Origin: CAYSIX01 sp964431205
GTDB taxonomy: Bacteria > Planctomycetota > Phycisphaerae > Phycisphaerales > Phycisphaeraceae
NCBI GenBank assembly: GCA_964431205.1
Contig: CAYSIX010000011.1
Coordinates: 1-31,581, forward strand
Direction of reading: 5' to 3'
DNA length: 31,581 nt
The notes under the pieces are model-generated. The model did no database searches. It was given only the letters and a program-made list of their open reading frames with translations, and was not told the origin of the DNA. A program made the position numbers and the translations under genes. Numbering within the stretch: the stretch's first letter is position 1; each line of letters begins with the position of its first letter. Positions 22,844-31,542 of the stretch are shown piece after piece.

Positions 22844-23872
22844 ATGGTTGAAGAAACCCACCCTCACGACCGCTGGCTCGAGGTGATCGTCGCGCTGCAC
22901 GCGCGGATCTGCGACGGCGTGGTCGCGGCGTGTGAAAGCCAGGCCGAGGCCGCGCTCGCCGAGGTCGTCTGCGACGACGAGGGCGACACGATCTACGCGA
23001 TCGACCGGATCAGTGAGCGCGTGCTGATCGAGGAGCTGTCGCGTCTGGCGGCGGCCGAACCGATGGTGCTGATCGCCGAAGGGATCGAGGGCGGAGCCGT
23101 GACGCTGCCTCGAGACGCCGACCCCGCGCGGGCCCGGTGGCGTGTGATCGTCGATCCGATCGACGGGACCCGAGGGCTGATGTACCAGAAGCGTAGCGCC
23201 TGGGTCCTCACCGGGGTCGCGCCGAATCGTGGCGACCAGACATCGCTGCGCGATATCGAGCTTGCGGTGCAGACCGAGATCCCGCTGGTCAAGCAGCACC
23301 TGGCGGACCAGCTCTGGGCCCGACGCGGGGGCGGCGGCGTCCGAGCACGGCGCCTCGACCGAGTGACCGGCAAGGCCAGGCCCTTGCGACTGAGCCCGTC
23401 GGGGGCCCCGTCGATACTGCACGGCTGCGCCGGGCTCGCGCGTTTTTTCCCCGGCGCGCGGGACGTGCTGGCCGCGATCGACGACGACGTGGTTCGCGAC
23501 ACGCTCGGGCCGCAGGCCGCCGGCAAGGCCCTCTGCTTCGAGGACCAGTACGCCTCGACCGGTGGGCAGCTCTACGAGCTCATGGCTGGCCACGACCGCT
23601 ACGTCGCCGACCTGCGTCCATTGATGAGACCGGTGTTAACCGAGCGACGCCTGCCGACGCCCCTGTGCTGCCATCCGTACGACCTGTGCACGATGCTGAT
23701 CGCCGAAGAGCTGGGCGTGATCGTCACGGACCCGGCGGGTCGGCCGCTCGACGCGCCGCTGAACGTCACGTCCGACGTGGCGTGGGTCGGGTACGCCAAC
23801 GACCGCATCCGCCGACAGGTCGAACCGGCGCTGCAACACGCCCTTCGCCGACGGAACCTGCTGGAGGCTTAG
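22844..23872 (+). CDS. Inositol monophosphatase-family phosphatase
   Basis: A 342-residue, metal-dependent phosphatase-fold protein. It has GDTIYAIDRISERVL (41-61 region, Asp48 and Asp54), MVLIAEGIEGG (metal Glu79) and VDPIDGTRGL (Asp104, Asp107), the IMPase motif A. The later CCHPYDLCTMLIAEELGVIVTDPAG is in the place of motif B (usually WDxAAG), with Asp in HPYD. At 342 residues it is longer than typical inositol monophosphatases (about 260-280), with an insertion after motif A. It lies 26 bp after galT and 2 bp before the GHMP kinase, so it probably dephosphorylates a sugar phosphate in the same pathway. Confidence 0.87.
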   Translation: MVEETHPHDRWLEVIVALHARICDGVVAACESQAEAALAEVVCDDEGDTIYAIDRISERVLIEELSRLAAAEPMVLIAEGIEGGAVTLPRDADPARARWRVIVDPIDGTRGLMYQKRSAWVLTGVAPNRGDQTSLRDIELAVQTEIPLVKQHLADQLWARRGGGGVRARRLDRVTGKARPLRLSPSGAPSILHGCAGLARFFPGARDVLAAIDDDVVRDTLGPQAAGKALCFEDQYASTGGQLYELMAGHDRYVADLRPLMRPVLTERRLPTPLCCHPYDLCTMLIAEELGVIVTDPAGRPLDAPLNVTSDVAWVGYANDRIRRQVEPALQHALRRRNLLEA

Positions 23873-23874
23873 GT

Positions 23875-25311
23875 TTGCGGATCACACGCCCGCCGCACAT
23901 CCGCACGGACGACTTTGCCGCGTTCTGCCAGACACTGGCGCGGCAGCGCGACTGGTTCGAGGCGGCTGAGCCGGTCGTGGTGGCCCGGGCGCCCGGGCGG
24001 CTGGACGTGATGGGCGGGATCGCGGACTACAGCGGGTCGCTCGTGCTTCAGATGCCGATCGCCGAGGCGACGTTCGCCGCGGTGCAGGCGACGCGTGATG
24101 CGGTGGTGCGCGTGCGCAGCATCGTGCCCGGCCACACGGTGCGCGAGGCGGAGCTGCCGCTGGGGGTGCTGGAGCAGCGCGACCTGGCGAAGCCGCGCGC
24201 CTGGTTCGCCGAGCACGCGGCGATTCACTGGTCGGCCTATGTCGGCGGCGTGGTCAGCGCGCTTGCCACCGGGGGCGTCACGCCGCCCTGCAGCGGGCTG
24301 CGCATCCTGATCGGGTCGGACGTGCCCGAGGGCAAGGGTGTGAGTTCCTCGGCGGCGCTGGAGGTCGCCGTGATGCGGGCGGTCACCGCCCTGTGGGACG
24401 TAACGCTCGACGCTCCGTCGCTCGCGCGGCTGTGTCAGGTCGTCGAGAACCGCGTCGTGGGCGCCCCCTGCGGCCTGATGGATCAGATGACCGCGGCGTG
24501 CGGCGAACAGGATCGCCTGCTCGCGCTGCTCTGCCAGCCCGGCACGATCCTCGGGCAGATCGAGTTGCCCGAGCGGTTGCGCGTCTGGGGCATCGACTCG
24601 GGCATCCGCCACGCGGTCGGTGGCGCCGACTACGGGATCGTGCGGACCGCGGCGTTCATGGGCTGCCGCATGATCGCCGAGCGGGCCGGCTTGCCGGTTG
24701 AATCGCTCGAGGATGGCGCCGTCCGCGTCGACGATCGGCGTTGGGGCGGGTACCTGGCGAACGTCACGCCGTCCGAGTGGGCGGCGATCCGCGATCGCGT
24801 GCCGATCACGATGCGCGGTGGGGCATTCCTCGACCGGTTCGGCGGCATCACCGATCCGGTGACCCGCGTTTCGCCGGCGATCGAGTACCCGGTCCGGGCC
24901 GCGACGGCGCATCCGATCGGCGAGCATCACCGCATTCGATGCTTCGCGAAGCTGCTTCGGAACGATGCCGACGACGAGACGTGCCGTCTGTTGGGTGAGA
25001 TGATGTATCAGTCGCACGCCAGCTACTCGGCGTGCGGGCTGGGCAGCGAGGGCACGGATGGGCTCGTCGAGCTGGTGCGCGCCGCCGGACTCGACGCGGG
25101 TCTGTTTGGCGCCAAGATCACCGGCGGCGGCAGCGGCGGGACGGTGGCGGTGCTCGGCCGGCCCGACGCGTACCCGGCGGTGGCGGGCATCGCGGATCGA
25201 TACGCGCGCGAGACCGGCCGCGAGACGGCAATCTTCCGCGGCTCGTCATCCGGCGCCGAGCGATGGGGCACGGCCCGGTTGCACCGGGACGCCACCGGCC
25301 CGCAGCGTTGA
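23875..25311 (+). CDS. GHMP sugar kinase related to galactokinase and plant L-arabinokinase
   Basis: A 478-residue kinase. The TTG at 23875 is set by GGAGG seven bases upstream and follows the phosphatase stop by two bases; longer readings would overlap that gene fully. Motif 1 is ARAPGRLDVMGGIADYSG (38-54), motif 2 is PEGKGVSSSAALEVAV (151-166) and motif 3 is KITGGGSGGTVAVLG (about 415-425). Motif 1 differs from bacterial galactokinase (GRxNLIGEHTDY). From memory it resembles the C-terminal kinase domain of plant L-arabinokinase. The protein is also longer than galactokinase (about 380). The likely reaction is 1-phosphorylation of a free sugar feeding the GalT-like enzyme; the substrate is uncertain. 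Confidence 0.88.
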   Translation: MRITRPPHIRTDDFAAFCQTLARQRDWFEAAEPVVVARAPGRLDVMGGIADYSGSLVLQMPIAEATFAAVQATRDAVVRVRSIVPGHTVREAELPLGVLEQRDLAKPRAWFAEHAAIHWSAYVGGVVSALATGGVTPPCSGLRILIGSDVPEGKGVSSSAALEVAVMRAVTALWDVTLDAPSLARLCQVVENRVVGAPCGLMDQMTAACGEQDRLLALLCQPGTILGQIELPERLRVWGIDSGIRHAVGGADYGIVRTAAFMGCRMIAERAGLPVESLEDGAVRVDDRRWGGYLANVTPSEWAAIRDRVPITMRGGAFLDRFGGITDPVTRVSPAIEYPVRAATAHPIGEHHRIRCFAKLLRNDADDETCRLLGEMMYQSHASYSACGLGSEGTDGLVELVRAAGLDAGLFGAKITGGGSGGTVAVLGRPDAYPAVAGIADRYARETGRETAIFRGSSSGAERWGTARLHRDATGPQR

Positions 25312-25388
25312 ACGCACGGTCGCGCGTGGACCGCGGGGTTGTCTCGGCCGCCATGTCCGTCGGGCCACCGATCCCGTAGAATGGGCCC

Positions 25389-26063
25389 ATGCTCCAGGAC
25401 CAACGGGTGAGCGAAGAGGATAAGGATGATGCGGCGCCGGCCCCGGGTGAAGGGGCCTGGCCGACGGCGTCGAGGCCGACCGACCGGGCGCAGCCGCCCG
25501 ATGGCGAGGAACTGGGCCGACGGGTCGAGGCGGCGCTGCTGACCAGTGACCGGGCGTTGCCGGCGGGAAAGCTGGCGGAAGTGCTCAGCGTGGGGTCGAA
25601 GGCGGTGCAGGAGGCGGTGGCGGCGCTGAACGAGCTTTACGAGAAGACCGGCCGCAGCTTCCGAATCGAGCAGGTCGCCGGCGGGTGGCAGGTCCGCACG
25701 CTGCCTCAGTATGCCGAGGTGCTGACGTCGCTGACGCAATCGCGGTCGCAGTCGCGGCTGAGCCCGGCGGCGCTGGAGACGCTGGCGATCATCGCCTACC
25801 GCCAGCCGATCCTGCGGGCTGACATAGAGTCGATCCGAGGCGTGGCGTGCGGCGAGGTCCTGCGGAGCCTGATGGACCGGCGTCTGGTGAAGATCGTCGG
25901 CCGAGCCGAGGAGATCGGCCGACCGATGCTCTACGGCACGACCAAGGCGTTCCTGGAAGTGTTCGGGCTGGCGAGCCTGAAGGATCTGCCCAAGGCTGAG
26001 GAGCTCAAGGCGGGCCGAAGTGCGGCGACACCGGCGAACACGGACGAGCCATCGACGACGTGA
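25389..26063 (+). CDS. scpB: Segregation and condensation protein B (ScpB)
   Basis: A 224-residue protein with the two winged-helix domains of ScpB, the kleisin-associated subunit of the SMC condensin. The signature LSPAALETLAIIAYRQPILR (residues about 122-142), followed by ADIESIRGV, is diagnostic, and GRAEEIGRPMLYGTTKAFLEVFGL near the end is standard. About 45 N-terminal residues (EEDKDDAAPAPGEG...) are acidic and probably disordered. The start is ATG 25389 or the in-frame GTG at 25407, which has the better AGGA spacing. The usual partner scpA is not next to it. 77 bp separate it from the kinase gene. Confidence 0.93.
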   Translation: MLQDQRVSEEDKDDAAPAPGEGAWPTASRPTDRAQPPDGEELGRRVEAALLTSDRALPAGKLAEVLSVGSKAVQEAVAALNELYEKTGRSFRIEQVAGGWQVRTLPQYAEVLTSLTQSRSQSRLSPAALETLAIIAYRQPILRADIESIRGVACGEVLRSLMDRRLVKIVGRAEEIGRPMLYGTTKAFLEVFGLASLKDLPKAEELKAGRSAATPANTDEPSTT

Positions 26064-26088
26064 CCCGCCGAGCTGCGGTGGACGTACC

Positions 26089-26574
26089 ATGAGCATGCGC
26101 CCCGTACGAACCATGCGTCAGGCCCTTGTGATTGTCGTGATCGGTCTGCTGGTGCCGGCGCTTGTCGGGTGCGGCGGGTATCGGCTGCGCGGCCGGGTCA
26201 TCGAGGGCTCGTACTCGACGGTGACGGTGGTCTCGAAGGACGACCCGCGGCTGCGTGAGGCGCCGGGCCTGCCCAACGCGGTGCTGCGCACGACGATCGA
26301 TCCGGAGCGGCTCAACCGCCAGGCGATGCCGACGCGGATGGCCGACGGTGACGGCTGGTTCGAGGTCCCGATCGATGTCACCGGGGCGGGCCTGCTGGAG
26401 TACGAGGTGCAGGTGATCGGTCAACTGGCCGGGCACAAGTCCGCGATCGAGACGTTCCCTCTGCCGGGGTCGGGCAAGCGGGTTCTCGTCGTGCTGGCAC
26501 CGGGTCGGGACGTGGGTGTTCCCGGCGAGACGTTCCTGGAGGAGACGATGCGTCTGGGCGAGCCCTATCGTTAA
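26089..26574 (+). CDS. Small predicted lipoprotein, function unknown
   Basis: A 161-residue protein. The ATG at 26089 has GGTGG upstream; an internal ATG six bases later would also work. The N-terminus is a lipoprotein signal (VIVVIGLLVPALVGC) with a lipobox LVGC, so Cys would be lipidated. The mature part (GGYRLRGRVIEGSYSTVTVV...) looks like a small beta-sandwich of the carboxypeptidase-regulatory type, with a 'GWFEVPIDVTGAGLLEYEVQVIG' strand pattern. No catalytic residues are evident. It sits between scpB and the DUF58 gene; co-transcription is likely. Confidence 0.75.
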   Translation: MSMRPVRTMRQALVIVVIGLLVPALVGCGGYRLRGRVIEGSYSTVTVVSKDDPRLREAPGLPNAVLRTTIDPERLNRQAMPTRMADGDGWFEVPIDVTGAGLLEYEVQVIGQLAGHKSAIETFPLPGSGKRVLVVLAPGRDVGVPGETFLEETMRLGEPYR

Positions 26575-26636
26575 CCGTTGACGGTACGAGCCGCTCGCCC
26601 GATCGAGCTTCCGCCCGCCGCCGAGTCCGCACCCCG

Positions 26637-27995
26637 ATGGGCAGCAACCCGAAACAAGCCGCGCACGTCGCCTCCGTCCGCATCGGGCGAAGCGGGCTGA
26701 TCTACCTGGTGGTGACGGGTCTGATCCTGGGCGCGGCGATCCACACGCAGGCGAACCTGCTGTTCTGGTCGTTGGGGCTGATGATCGGCGGGGTGGTGGT
26801 GTCGGTGGTGTACGCGTGGCAGGCGCTGAGGGGTCTGACGGTGGTGCGGCTGCCGGTGGGCCACGGTGTGGCGGACGGGACGCTGGTGCTGCGGTATCAA
26901 CTGACCAACGGATCGTGGCTGCCGGTGTTCAGCGTGACGATCCGCGAGGGCTGGGGCCGGCGTGGGTCGCGTGCCACGCCCGGTGCCGGCGACGGCGACG
27001 GGCCGCCGCGGCTGCGCGGCGCACCGCACGCGTGGGTGATGCACCTGGGCCCGGGCCAGACGGCTCAGGCCGAGGCCCCGTCCCGGCCGCTGCGCCGCGG
27101 GGTTCTCCAGTTCGAGCACGTGCTGGTCGAGACGGCGTTTCCCTTCGGGGTGTTGCGCAAGGTGGTGCGGCGGTATCAACCGCAGGAAGTGCTGATTCTT
27201 CCGCAACTGCTGCGTGTGAACCGCCACTGGCTGCACACGCTCACGCGGGCCGAGCCGAACGGCCGGCTTCACCGCGAGCGCGGCGGAGGGATCGAGGAGT
27301 TCTTCGGCGTCCGACCGTATCGACCCGGCGACAGCCTGCGTCTGATCGACTGGAAGCACACCGCTCGCAACGACGTGCTGGTGGCCAAGGACCTGACCCA
27401 GCCGGACCCGCCACAGTTGCTGGTCTGGCTGGACCTGTTTCTCCCCAAGTCGAGCCCTGATGACCGGGCCGACACCGAGGGGCGATCGCAGGGGCACGAG
27501 GTGCGTGAGCGGGCGATCAGCCTCGCCGCCTCGTTGATCTGTGAGGGGTACCAGCTCGGGTACCAGGTCGGTTTGGAGGTTGCCGGCGAGCCGCGCGTGG
27601 CGATCCCCCTGCACCACAGCCTGCCGCACCGCACGCGCCTGCTCGAGGCGCTGGCGCGCCTGGCGCCACCGCGCGACCGTGGCACGCGGGCGCCGCGGCT
27701 GGGTCAACCCAGCGTCGTGATCCACTGCGGCCAGCCGCCCCGCTTCGCCGAGGCGGGCCTGATCACGCTGGGCCCGAACGAGGCCGCGTCGCTGATCCAC
27801 GGGGAGACGGCGGGCGAGCCGCACTGGCTGCCGCGACGCGCCCGGCCGTGGACGCGTCGCCGCGAGCTGGAGGAAGCGTTCGGCTCGCAGAGCGGGGCGG
27901 AGCGGGTTGCCGCGGCGCCCGAGCGTCGTCGAGACATGATCCTCAACGACGTTGACCGCTCGCTGCCACCGACGGAGCTGCCGCGCGATGGGTGA
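26637..27995 (+). CDS. DUF58-domain membrane protein
   Basis: A 452-residue protein with two N-terminal membrane helices (LIYLVVTGLILGAAIH and LLFWSLGLMIGGVVVSVVYAW). The DUF58 signature lies at residues 218-250: GIEEFFGVRPYRPGD, then RLIDWKHTARND and LVAKDL. DUF58 proteins are vWA-like and usually occur with a MoxR ATPase and a transglutaminase-like protein. Here the transglutaminase gene follows, with an 8-bp overlap, but no MoxR gene is visible upstream. The C-terminal 100 residues are Arg-rich and poorly conserved. The function is unknown; a role in envelope protein assembly or processing is inferred from the association. Confidence 0.88.
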   Translation: MGSNPKQAAHVASVRIGRSGLIYLVVTGLILGAAIHTQANLLFWSLGLMIGGVVVSVVYAWQALRGLTVVRLPVGHGVADGTLVLRYQLTNGSWLPVFSVTIREGWGRRGSRATPGAGDGDGPPRLRGAPHAWVMHLGPGQTAQAEAPSRPLRRGVLQFEHVLVETAFPFGVLRKVVRRYQPQEVLILPQLLRVNRHWLHTLTRAEPNGRLHRERGGGIEEFFGVRPYRPGDSLRLIDWKHTARNDVLVAKDLTQPDPPQLLVWLDLFLPKSSPDDRADTEGRSQGHEVRERAISLAASLICEGYQLGYQVGLEVAGEPRVAIPLHHSLPHRTRLLEALARLAPPRDRGTRAPRLGQPSVVIHCGQPPRFAEAGLITLGPNEAASLIHGETAGEPHWLPRRARPWTRRRELEEAFGSQSGAERVAAAPERRRDMILNDVDRSLPPTELPRDG

Positions 27996-30300
27996 CCTGC
28001 AGACACGGTTCCCGAAGCTCGTCTTCGCCCAGGTGTTGCTGGGGGTGATCGCGTTCTGCATCGCCGAGCGCAACCCGGGGCTGCTGCTGCTGGCGGGCGC
28101 GTTCTGCGTGCTCTCGCAGTACGTGGCGGAGGGGCCGAACGGGCGGCCGCTGCCGCGGTGGGCATTGAACGCCGGCTCGCTCGTGGCGGTCGCGTGGCTG
28201 CTGATCGACCTGAGGATGAATGCGAACGTCGTGCTGGCGATGGGCCACTTCACGATGTGGTTGCAGGTGCTGCTGCTGTACGCGCGCAAGACGAACCGCG
28301 ACCACGCGCAGATTCTGGTCCTGAGCCTGCTGCTGATGATCGGGGCGAGCATCCTGAGCGTGTCGATGCTGTACGGGGCGTTGCTGGCGGCGTATTGCGT
28401 GCTGGGGCTGGTCACGGTGCTGCACTTCCAGATGAAGTCGGCGGCGGACCAGGTGGCTGAGCGGAGCCGGCTGGCGATGGGCGCGACGGAGGCGGCGGGT
28501 GATCCCACTCCGCTGAAACCGGTGATCGGACGGGGTTACCGCTGGCACCTGCGCCTGACGACGGCGGGGGTCGGCGTGGGTTGTGCCGCGATCGCGGTGG
28601 TGGTGTTCGTGCTGACGCCGCGGCAGGACAGTCGGCTGCCGGACGAGGAGGCCGCCAGCCTCGCCCGCCGGGAGGTGGGGTTTAACCAGCAGGTGCGCCT
28701 CGCCGCCCCGCCCGCCGGCGAGGGTCGCAAGGAGCCGGTGCTCAACCTGCGCGTCTCCTTGCACGGCTCGGACGTGGGGCACGACGGCCGACCCTGGCTG
28801 CTCCGCGGTGCCGCGCTCGACGAGTACAACACCGAGACCCACACCTGGACCCGCAGCGCCGAGGCCGCCGCCTTCGATCAGACGCTGCGGCTGGACGCAG
28901 ACGGCGTCGGGCTCATCCGTATCGACGACGCGCCGATGCTCGAAGCCACCCTCACCCTCCGGCAGGTCGGCTATCAGACCCTGTTCAGCATGCACCCGCC
29001 CGTCGCCATAAGCAGCGACCACCTCGAACGCGTGATCTACAACCCGCTGGACGAACAACTGGCCTCCGGCGAGAACATCCCCGGCGCTGTCGTCTACACC
29101 ATCCGCGCACCGCTCAACGCTCCGTCCGACCTCACCGACCGCTACCTGTTCGAGCCGATCCCCCTCGTCCAGCGATACCCACGCTGGCCACGCCGCGACG
29201 TGCCCCCAGCCATCGACCCCGACGACTACGCCCGAGGCTGGTCCATCCAACGCGGCCGCATCCTCGCCCTGGTCCAACAGATCCTCAAGAAGCACGGCCT
29301 GTCGCGCGACCCCTCGCTGCGACACAGCCCCAACGACGAACGCATCGCCACCGTCCTCATGCACTTCCTGCGCGATCAGTTCAGCTACTCCCTGGACAAC
29401 CCCCCGGTCCGCGAGCGCGAGGAGCCGGTCATCGAGTTCCTGTTCAATCACCGCCGAGGGCACTGCGAGCTGTTCGCCTCGGCGCTGGCCGCGATGACCC
29501 GATCGATCGGCATGCCCGCCCGCGTCATCACCGGCTACCGCGCCAGCGAGTACAACCGCATCGGCGGGTACTACGTCGTCCGACAGAGCAACGCCCACGC
29601 CTGGACCGAGGTCCACTGCGGCCCGGGCGAAGGCTGGAAGACCTTCGACGCGACCCCGCCGCTGGCGGTCAACAACGAGCACCGCGTCGCACGCACCCGC
29701 CTGACCGGCCTGCGTGAGCTGTACGAGCACCTGGAGTTCGAGTGGCTGCGCGCCGTCGTCGCCTACGACCGCTCCACACGCGCCGCGGTCATGAACGAGC
29801 TGCGCGACCGCGTCGGACTCGATAGCGGCACCTCCTGGTCGGCATGGGTCGACCGCGGCGTGCGCGAGCTGGACGCCCTCGCCGTCCGCTGGCGGTTCCA
29901 CGGCCTGCAGATCGGCCTGGCCGTCGCCGTCGTGCTCGTCCTCGGCGCCGCCGTCATCGGCCTGCTCCGCCTGCACCTGATCCGCCGACGCCGCCTCGCC
30001 GCCCTCCAACTGCGAAAGGCGCCGCCCGATCGACGCCGCGCCCTGGCCCGACGCCTGCGCTTCTACCTCGTCATGCTCGACCTGCTCGAACGACACGGCT
30101 ATCAGCGCCCCGCCTGGCAGTCCCCCTACGCCTTCGCCCATGAGCTCGCCGAGGCCAATCCCATGCGCTTCGATCCCGTCCTCGCCCTGACCGAGCTGTT
30201 CTATCAGGTGCGATTCGGCTATCACGAGCTCGACGAAGAACGCGAACGCGCCGCCCGCACGCACCTGCGCCGCCTCGAAGAGAACCTTGTCAGCCACTGA
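27988..30300 (+). CDS. TgpA-type membrane transglutaminase-like protein
   Basis: A 770-residue protein; GGAG lies ten bases before the ATG at 27988. About six or seven hydrophobic helices occupy residues 10-210 (DUF3488-like). An extracytoplasmic transglutaminase core follows with a complete triad: Cys493 (RRGHCELFASALAAMTRSIG), His537 (SNAHAWTEVHC) and Asp554 (KTFDATPP). A further membrane helix at about 638-665 (GLAVAVVLVLGAAVIGLL) is followed by a cytoplasmic DUF4129-like tail (ELFYQVRFGYHELDEE). The order matches TgpA-like proteins, which act with DUF58 partners. Targets are unknown. The gene is convergent with the rsmJ-type gene, 61 bp apart, and no clear terminator hairpin is seen between them. 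Confidence 0.9.
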   Translation: MGDLQTRFPKLVFAQVLLGVIAFCIAERNPGLLLLAGAFCVLSQYVAEGPNGRPLPRWALNAGSLVAVAWLLIDLRMNANVVLAMGHFTMWLQVLLLYARKTNRDHAQILVLSLLLMIGASILSVSMLYGALLAAYCVLGLVTVLHFQMKSAADQVAERSRLAMGATEAAGDPTPLKPVIGRGYRWHLRLTTAGVGVGCAAIAVVVFVLTPRQDSRLPDEEAASLARREVGFNQQVRLAAPPAGEGRKEPVLNLRVSLHGSDVGHDGRPWLLRGAALDEYNTETHTWTRSAEAAAFDQTLRLDADGVGLIRIDDAPMLEATLTLRQVGYQTLFSMHPPVAISSDHLERVIYNPLDEQLASGENIPGAVVYTIRAPLNAPSDLTDRYLFEPIPLVQRYPRWPRRDVPPAIDPDDYARGWSIQRGRILALVQQILKKHGLSRDPSLRHSPNDERIATVLMHFLRDQFSYSLDNPPVREREEPVIEFLFNHRRGHCELFASALAAMTRSIGMPARVITGYRASEYNRIGGYYVVRQSNAHAWTEVHCGPGEGWKTFDATPPLAVNNEHRVARTRLTGLRELYEHLEFEWLRAVVAYDRSTRAAVMNELRDRVGLDSGTSWSAWVDRGVRELDALAVRWRFHGLQIGLAVAVVLVLGAAVIGLLRLHLIRRRRLAALQLRKAPPDRRRALARRLRFYLVMLDLLERHGYQRPAWQSPYAFAHELAEANPMRFDPVLALTELFYQVRFGYHELDEERERAARTHLRRLEENLVSH

Positions 30301-30361
30301 CGCCGACACCCGCCGCCTCACGTCACGCAACCGATACACACCACACACCGTACCCTCCGCG

Positions 30362-31123
30362 TCACGAGGCGTACACGTCGTACCGCACACTGCGACCGGC
30401 GTGGGTCGCCGTCGGCTCGACGCCCGCCAGCGCCCCCGCGCGACGCGGCCGCTTGACCACCACCCGCCGACGCGCCGCCCCCCGCGCCGCGCTCAGCAAC
30501 GCCGCCTCCTGCTCCGCCGACGCCTCGCCCACCAGCCACCGCAGCACGCGCATCCGCTTCCGCTCCGCCGTCTTGCGGCCCGGCGCGAACATCGGGTCCA
30601 GGTACACCACGTCCGCCTCGTGCCCGGCCAGGTACGACACCGCATCCGCACGCACCACACGCAACCGCCCCCCGACCCGCGCCGCCCCCGCGCTCGCGCG
30701 GCGAAACCCGTCTTCCAGCAACGCCGCCACCACCGGGTCACGCTCGACCGCCGTCACCCCGCAACCCGCCGACGCCAGCAGCCACGCGTCCTCGCCCCAA
30801 CCCGCCGTCGCGTCGATCACCTCCGGCCGCCACCGCTCGCCACGCCGGATCCCCACCGCACGCAGCAGCGGCTGCGCCAGCCGCCGACCCGCCCCCGACG
30901 ACGTGTCCCGCGTCCCCGGATCCGACACCACCGCCCGTCCACCCGCCAGCTCGTCGCACTCCCCGCCGATCCCCTCGTGCACACGCAGCTCCAGCCGCCA
31001 TCGCGTCACCACCAGCGACATCGCCGCCCCCGAATCCTCCACCCCCAGCCCCAGCTCCGCCGCCAGCGCGTCGCGACGCTCACACAACGCCCCGTCTTCC
31101 CCCGGCTCGGCGCGCACGTCCAC
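30362..31123 (-). CDS. rsmJ: RsmJ-type 16S rRNA (guanine-N2) methyltransferase
   Basis: About 253 residues from the GTG at 31123. The match to E. coli RsmJ is strong in the SAM-binding core: EVIDATAGWGEDAWLLAS (versus DATAGLGRDAFVLAS), VERDPVVAALLEDG, ADVVYLDPMFAPGRK (versus VVYLDPMFPHKQK) and RRVVVKRPRRAGALAGV. RsmJ methylates G1516 of 16S rRNA with S-adenosylmethionine. The start is uncertain: the frame is open to an ATG at 31219, but RsmJ homology begins around the GTG at 31123 (GEDGALCERRDALAAELGL aligns with the E. coli N-terminus). RsmJ is best known from gammaproteobacteria, so its presence here is somewhat unexpected. Confidence 0.85.
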   Translation of the reverse strand: MDVRAEPGEDGALCERRDALAAELGLGVEDSGAAMSLVVTRWRLELRVHEGIGGECDELAGGRAVVSDPGTRDTSSGAGRRLAQPLLRAVGIRRGERWRPEVIDATAGWGEDAWLLASAGCGVTAVERDPVVAALLEDGFRRASAGAARVGGRLRVVRADAVSYLAGHEADVVYLDPMFAPGRKTAERKRMRVLRWLVGEASAEQEAALLSAARGAARRRVVVKRPRRAGALAGVEPTATHAGRSVRYDVYAS

Positions 31124-31314
31124 TCGCCCCCACGCCGCCTGACGTTCAACATGGCACCTGGAACTTCGCACGCTTGACCGCCCATTCTGCCTTCTATCGT
31201 CAACCCTGGCAGCGGACACTTCGTGTCACCCGCTAAGCGATCCCACGCCGACGGCCATCCACGCACACCCCGTTGCAGCCCGATCACCGGATCGGCCGGA
31301 TCCACCGGATGCCA

Positions 31315-31346
31315 TTGGGTGATTTGGCGATTGGGTGATCTGGCGA
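31315..31346. repeat. 16-bp tandem duplication
   Basis: TTGGGTGATTTGGCGA is followed directly by TTGGGTGATCTGGCGA, one mismatch in 16. Each copy also contains two related 8-bp halves (TTGGGTGA / TTTGGCGA), so the unit itself is an imperfect repeat. No function is evident. Confidence 0.8.
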
Positions 31347-31367
31347 TCGCACGGCGTCGTCTCCGTG

Positions 31368-31462
31368 CTTCCCGCTTTCTGCCTCCTCCTCTCCTCCTCT
31401 CCTTCCCTCCCGACTCCTCCCCTCCTATCTCCTACCTCCTACCTCCTGACTCCTCACCCATG
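31368..31462. repeat. Polypyrimidine tract with CTCCT-type reiterations
   Basis: A nearly pure C/T run on the plus strand, with repeated CTCCT, TCCTACC and CTCCTGACTCC units. The opposite strand is a purine run full of GGAGG. This is low-complexity sequence that may form triplex-like structure or arise by slippage. Confidence 0.75.
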
Positions 31463-31507
31463 TCACCCCCCACCCCCTCCATCAAATCAAAAATCATAAA
31501 TCACAAC

Positions 31508-31527
31508 TTGACAATGTGTTACATTGT
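31508..31527. promoter_or_regulatory. Palindrome overlapping a consensus -35 hexamer
   Basis: TTGACA at 31508-31513 overlaps the perfect 7-3-7 palindrome ACAATGTGTTACATTGT (31511-31527), an operator-like arrangement. No convincing -10 follows at the right distance, so this is tentative. Confidence 0.35.
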
Positions 31528-31542
31528 GTCACCCCCGTGTCA

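Noticed and set aside
27943..30390. An 815-codon open frame on the minus strand opposite the transglutaminase gene
   Set aside because: The plus strand carries recognisable domains with a full catalytic triad. The minus frame is an Ala/Gly/Asp/Val-rich by-product of GC-rich codons with no motif.
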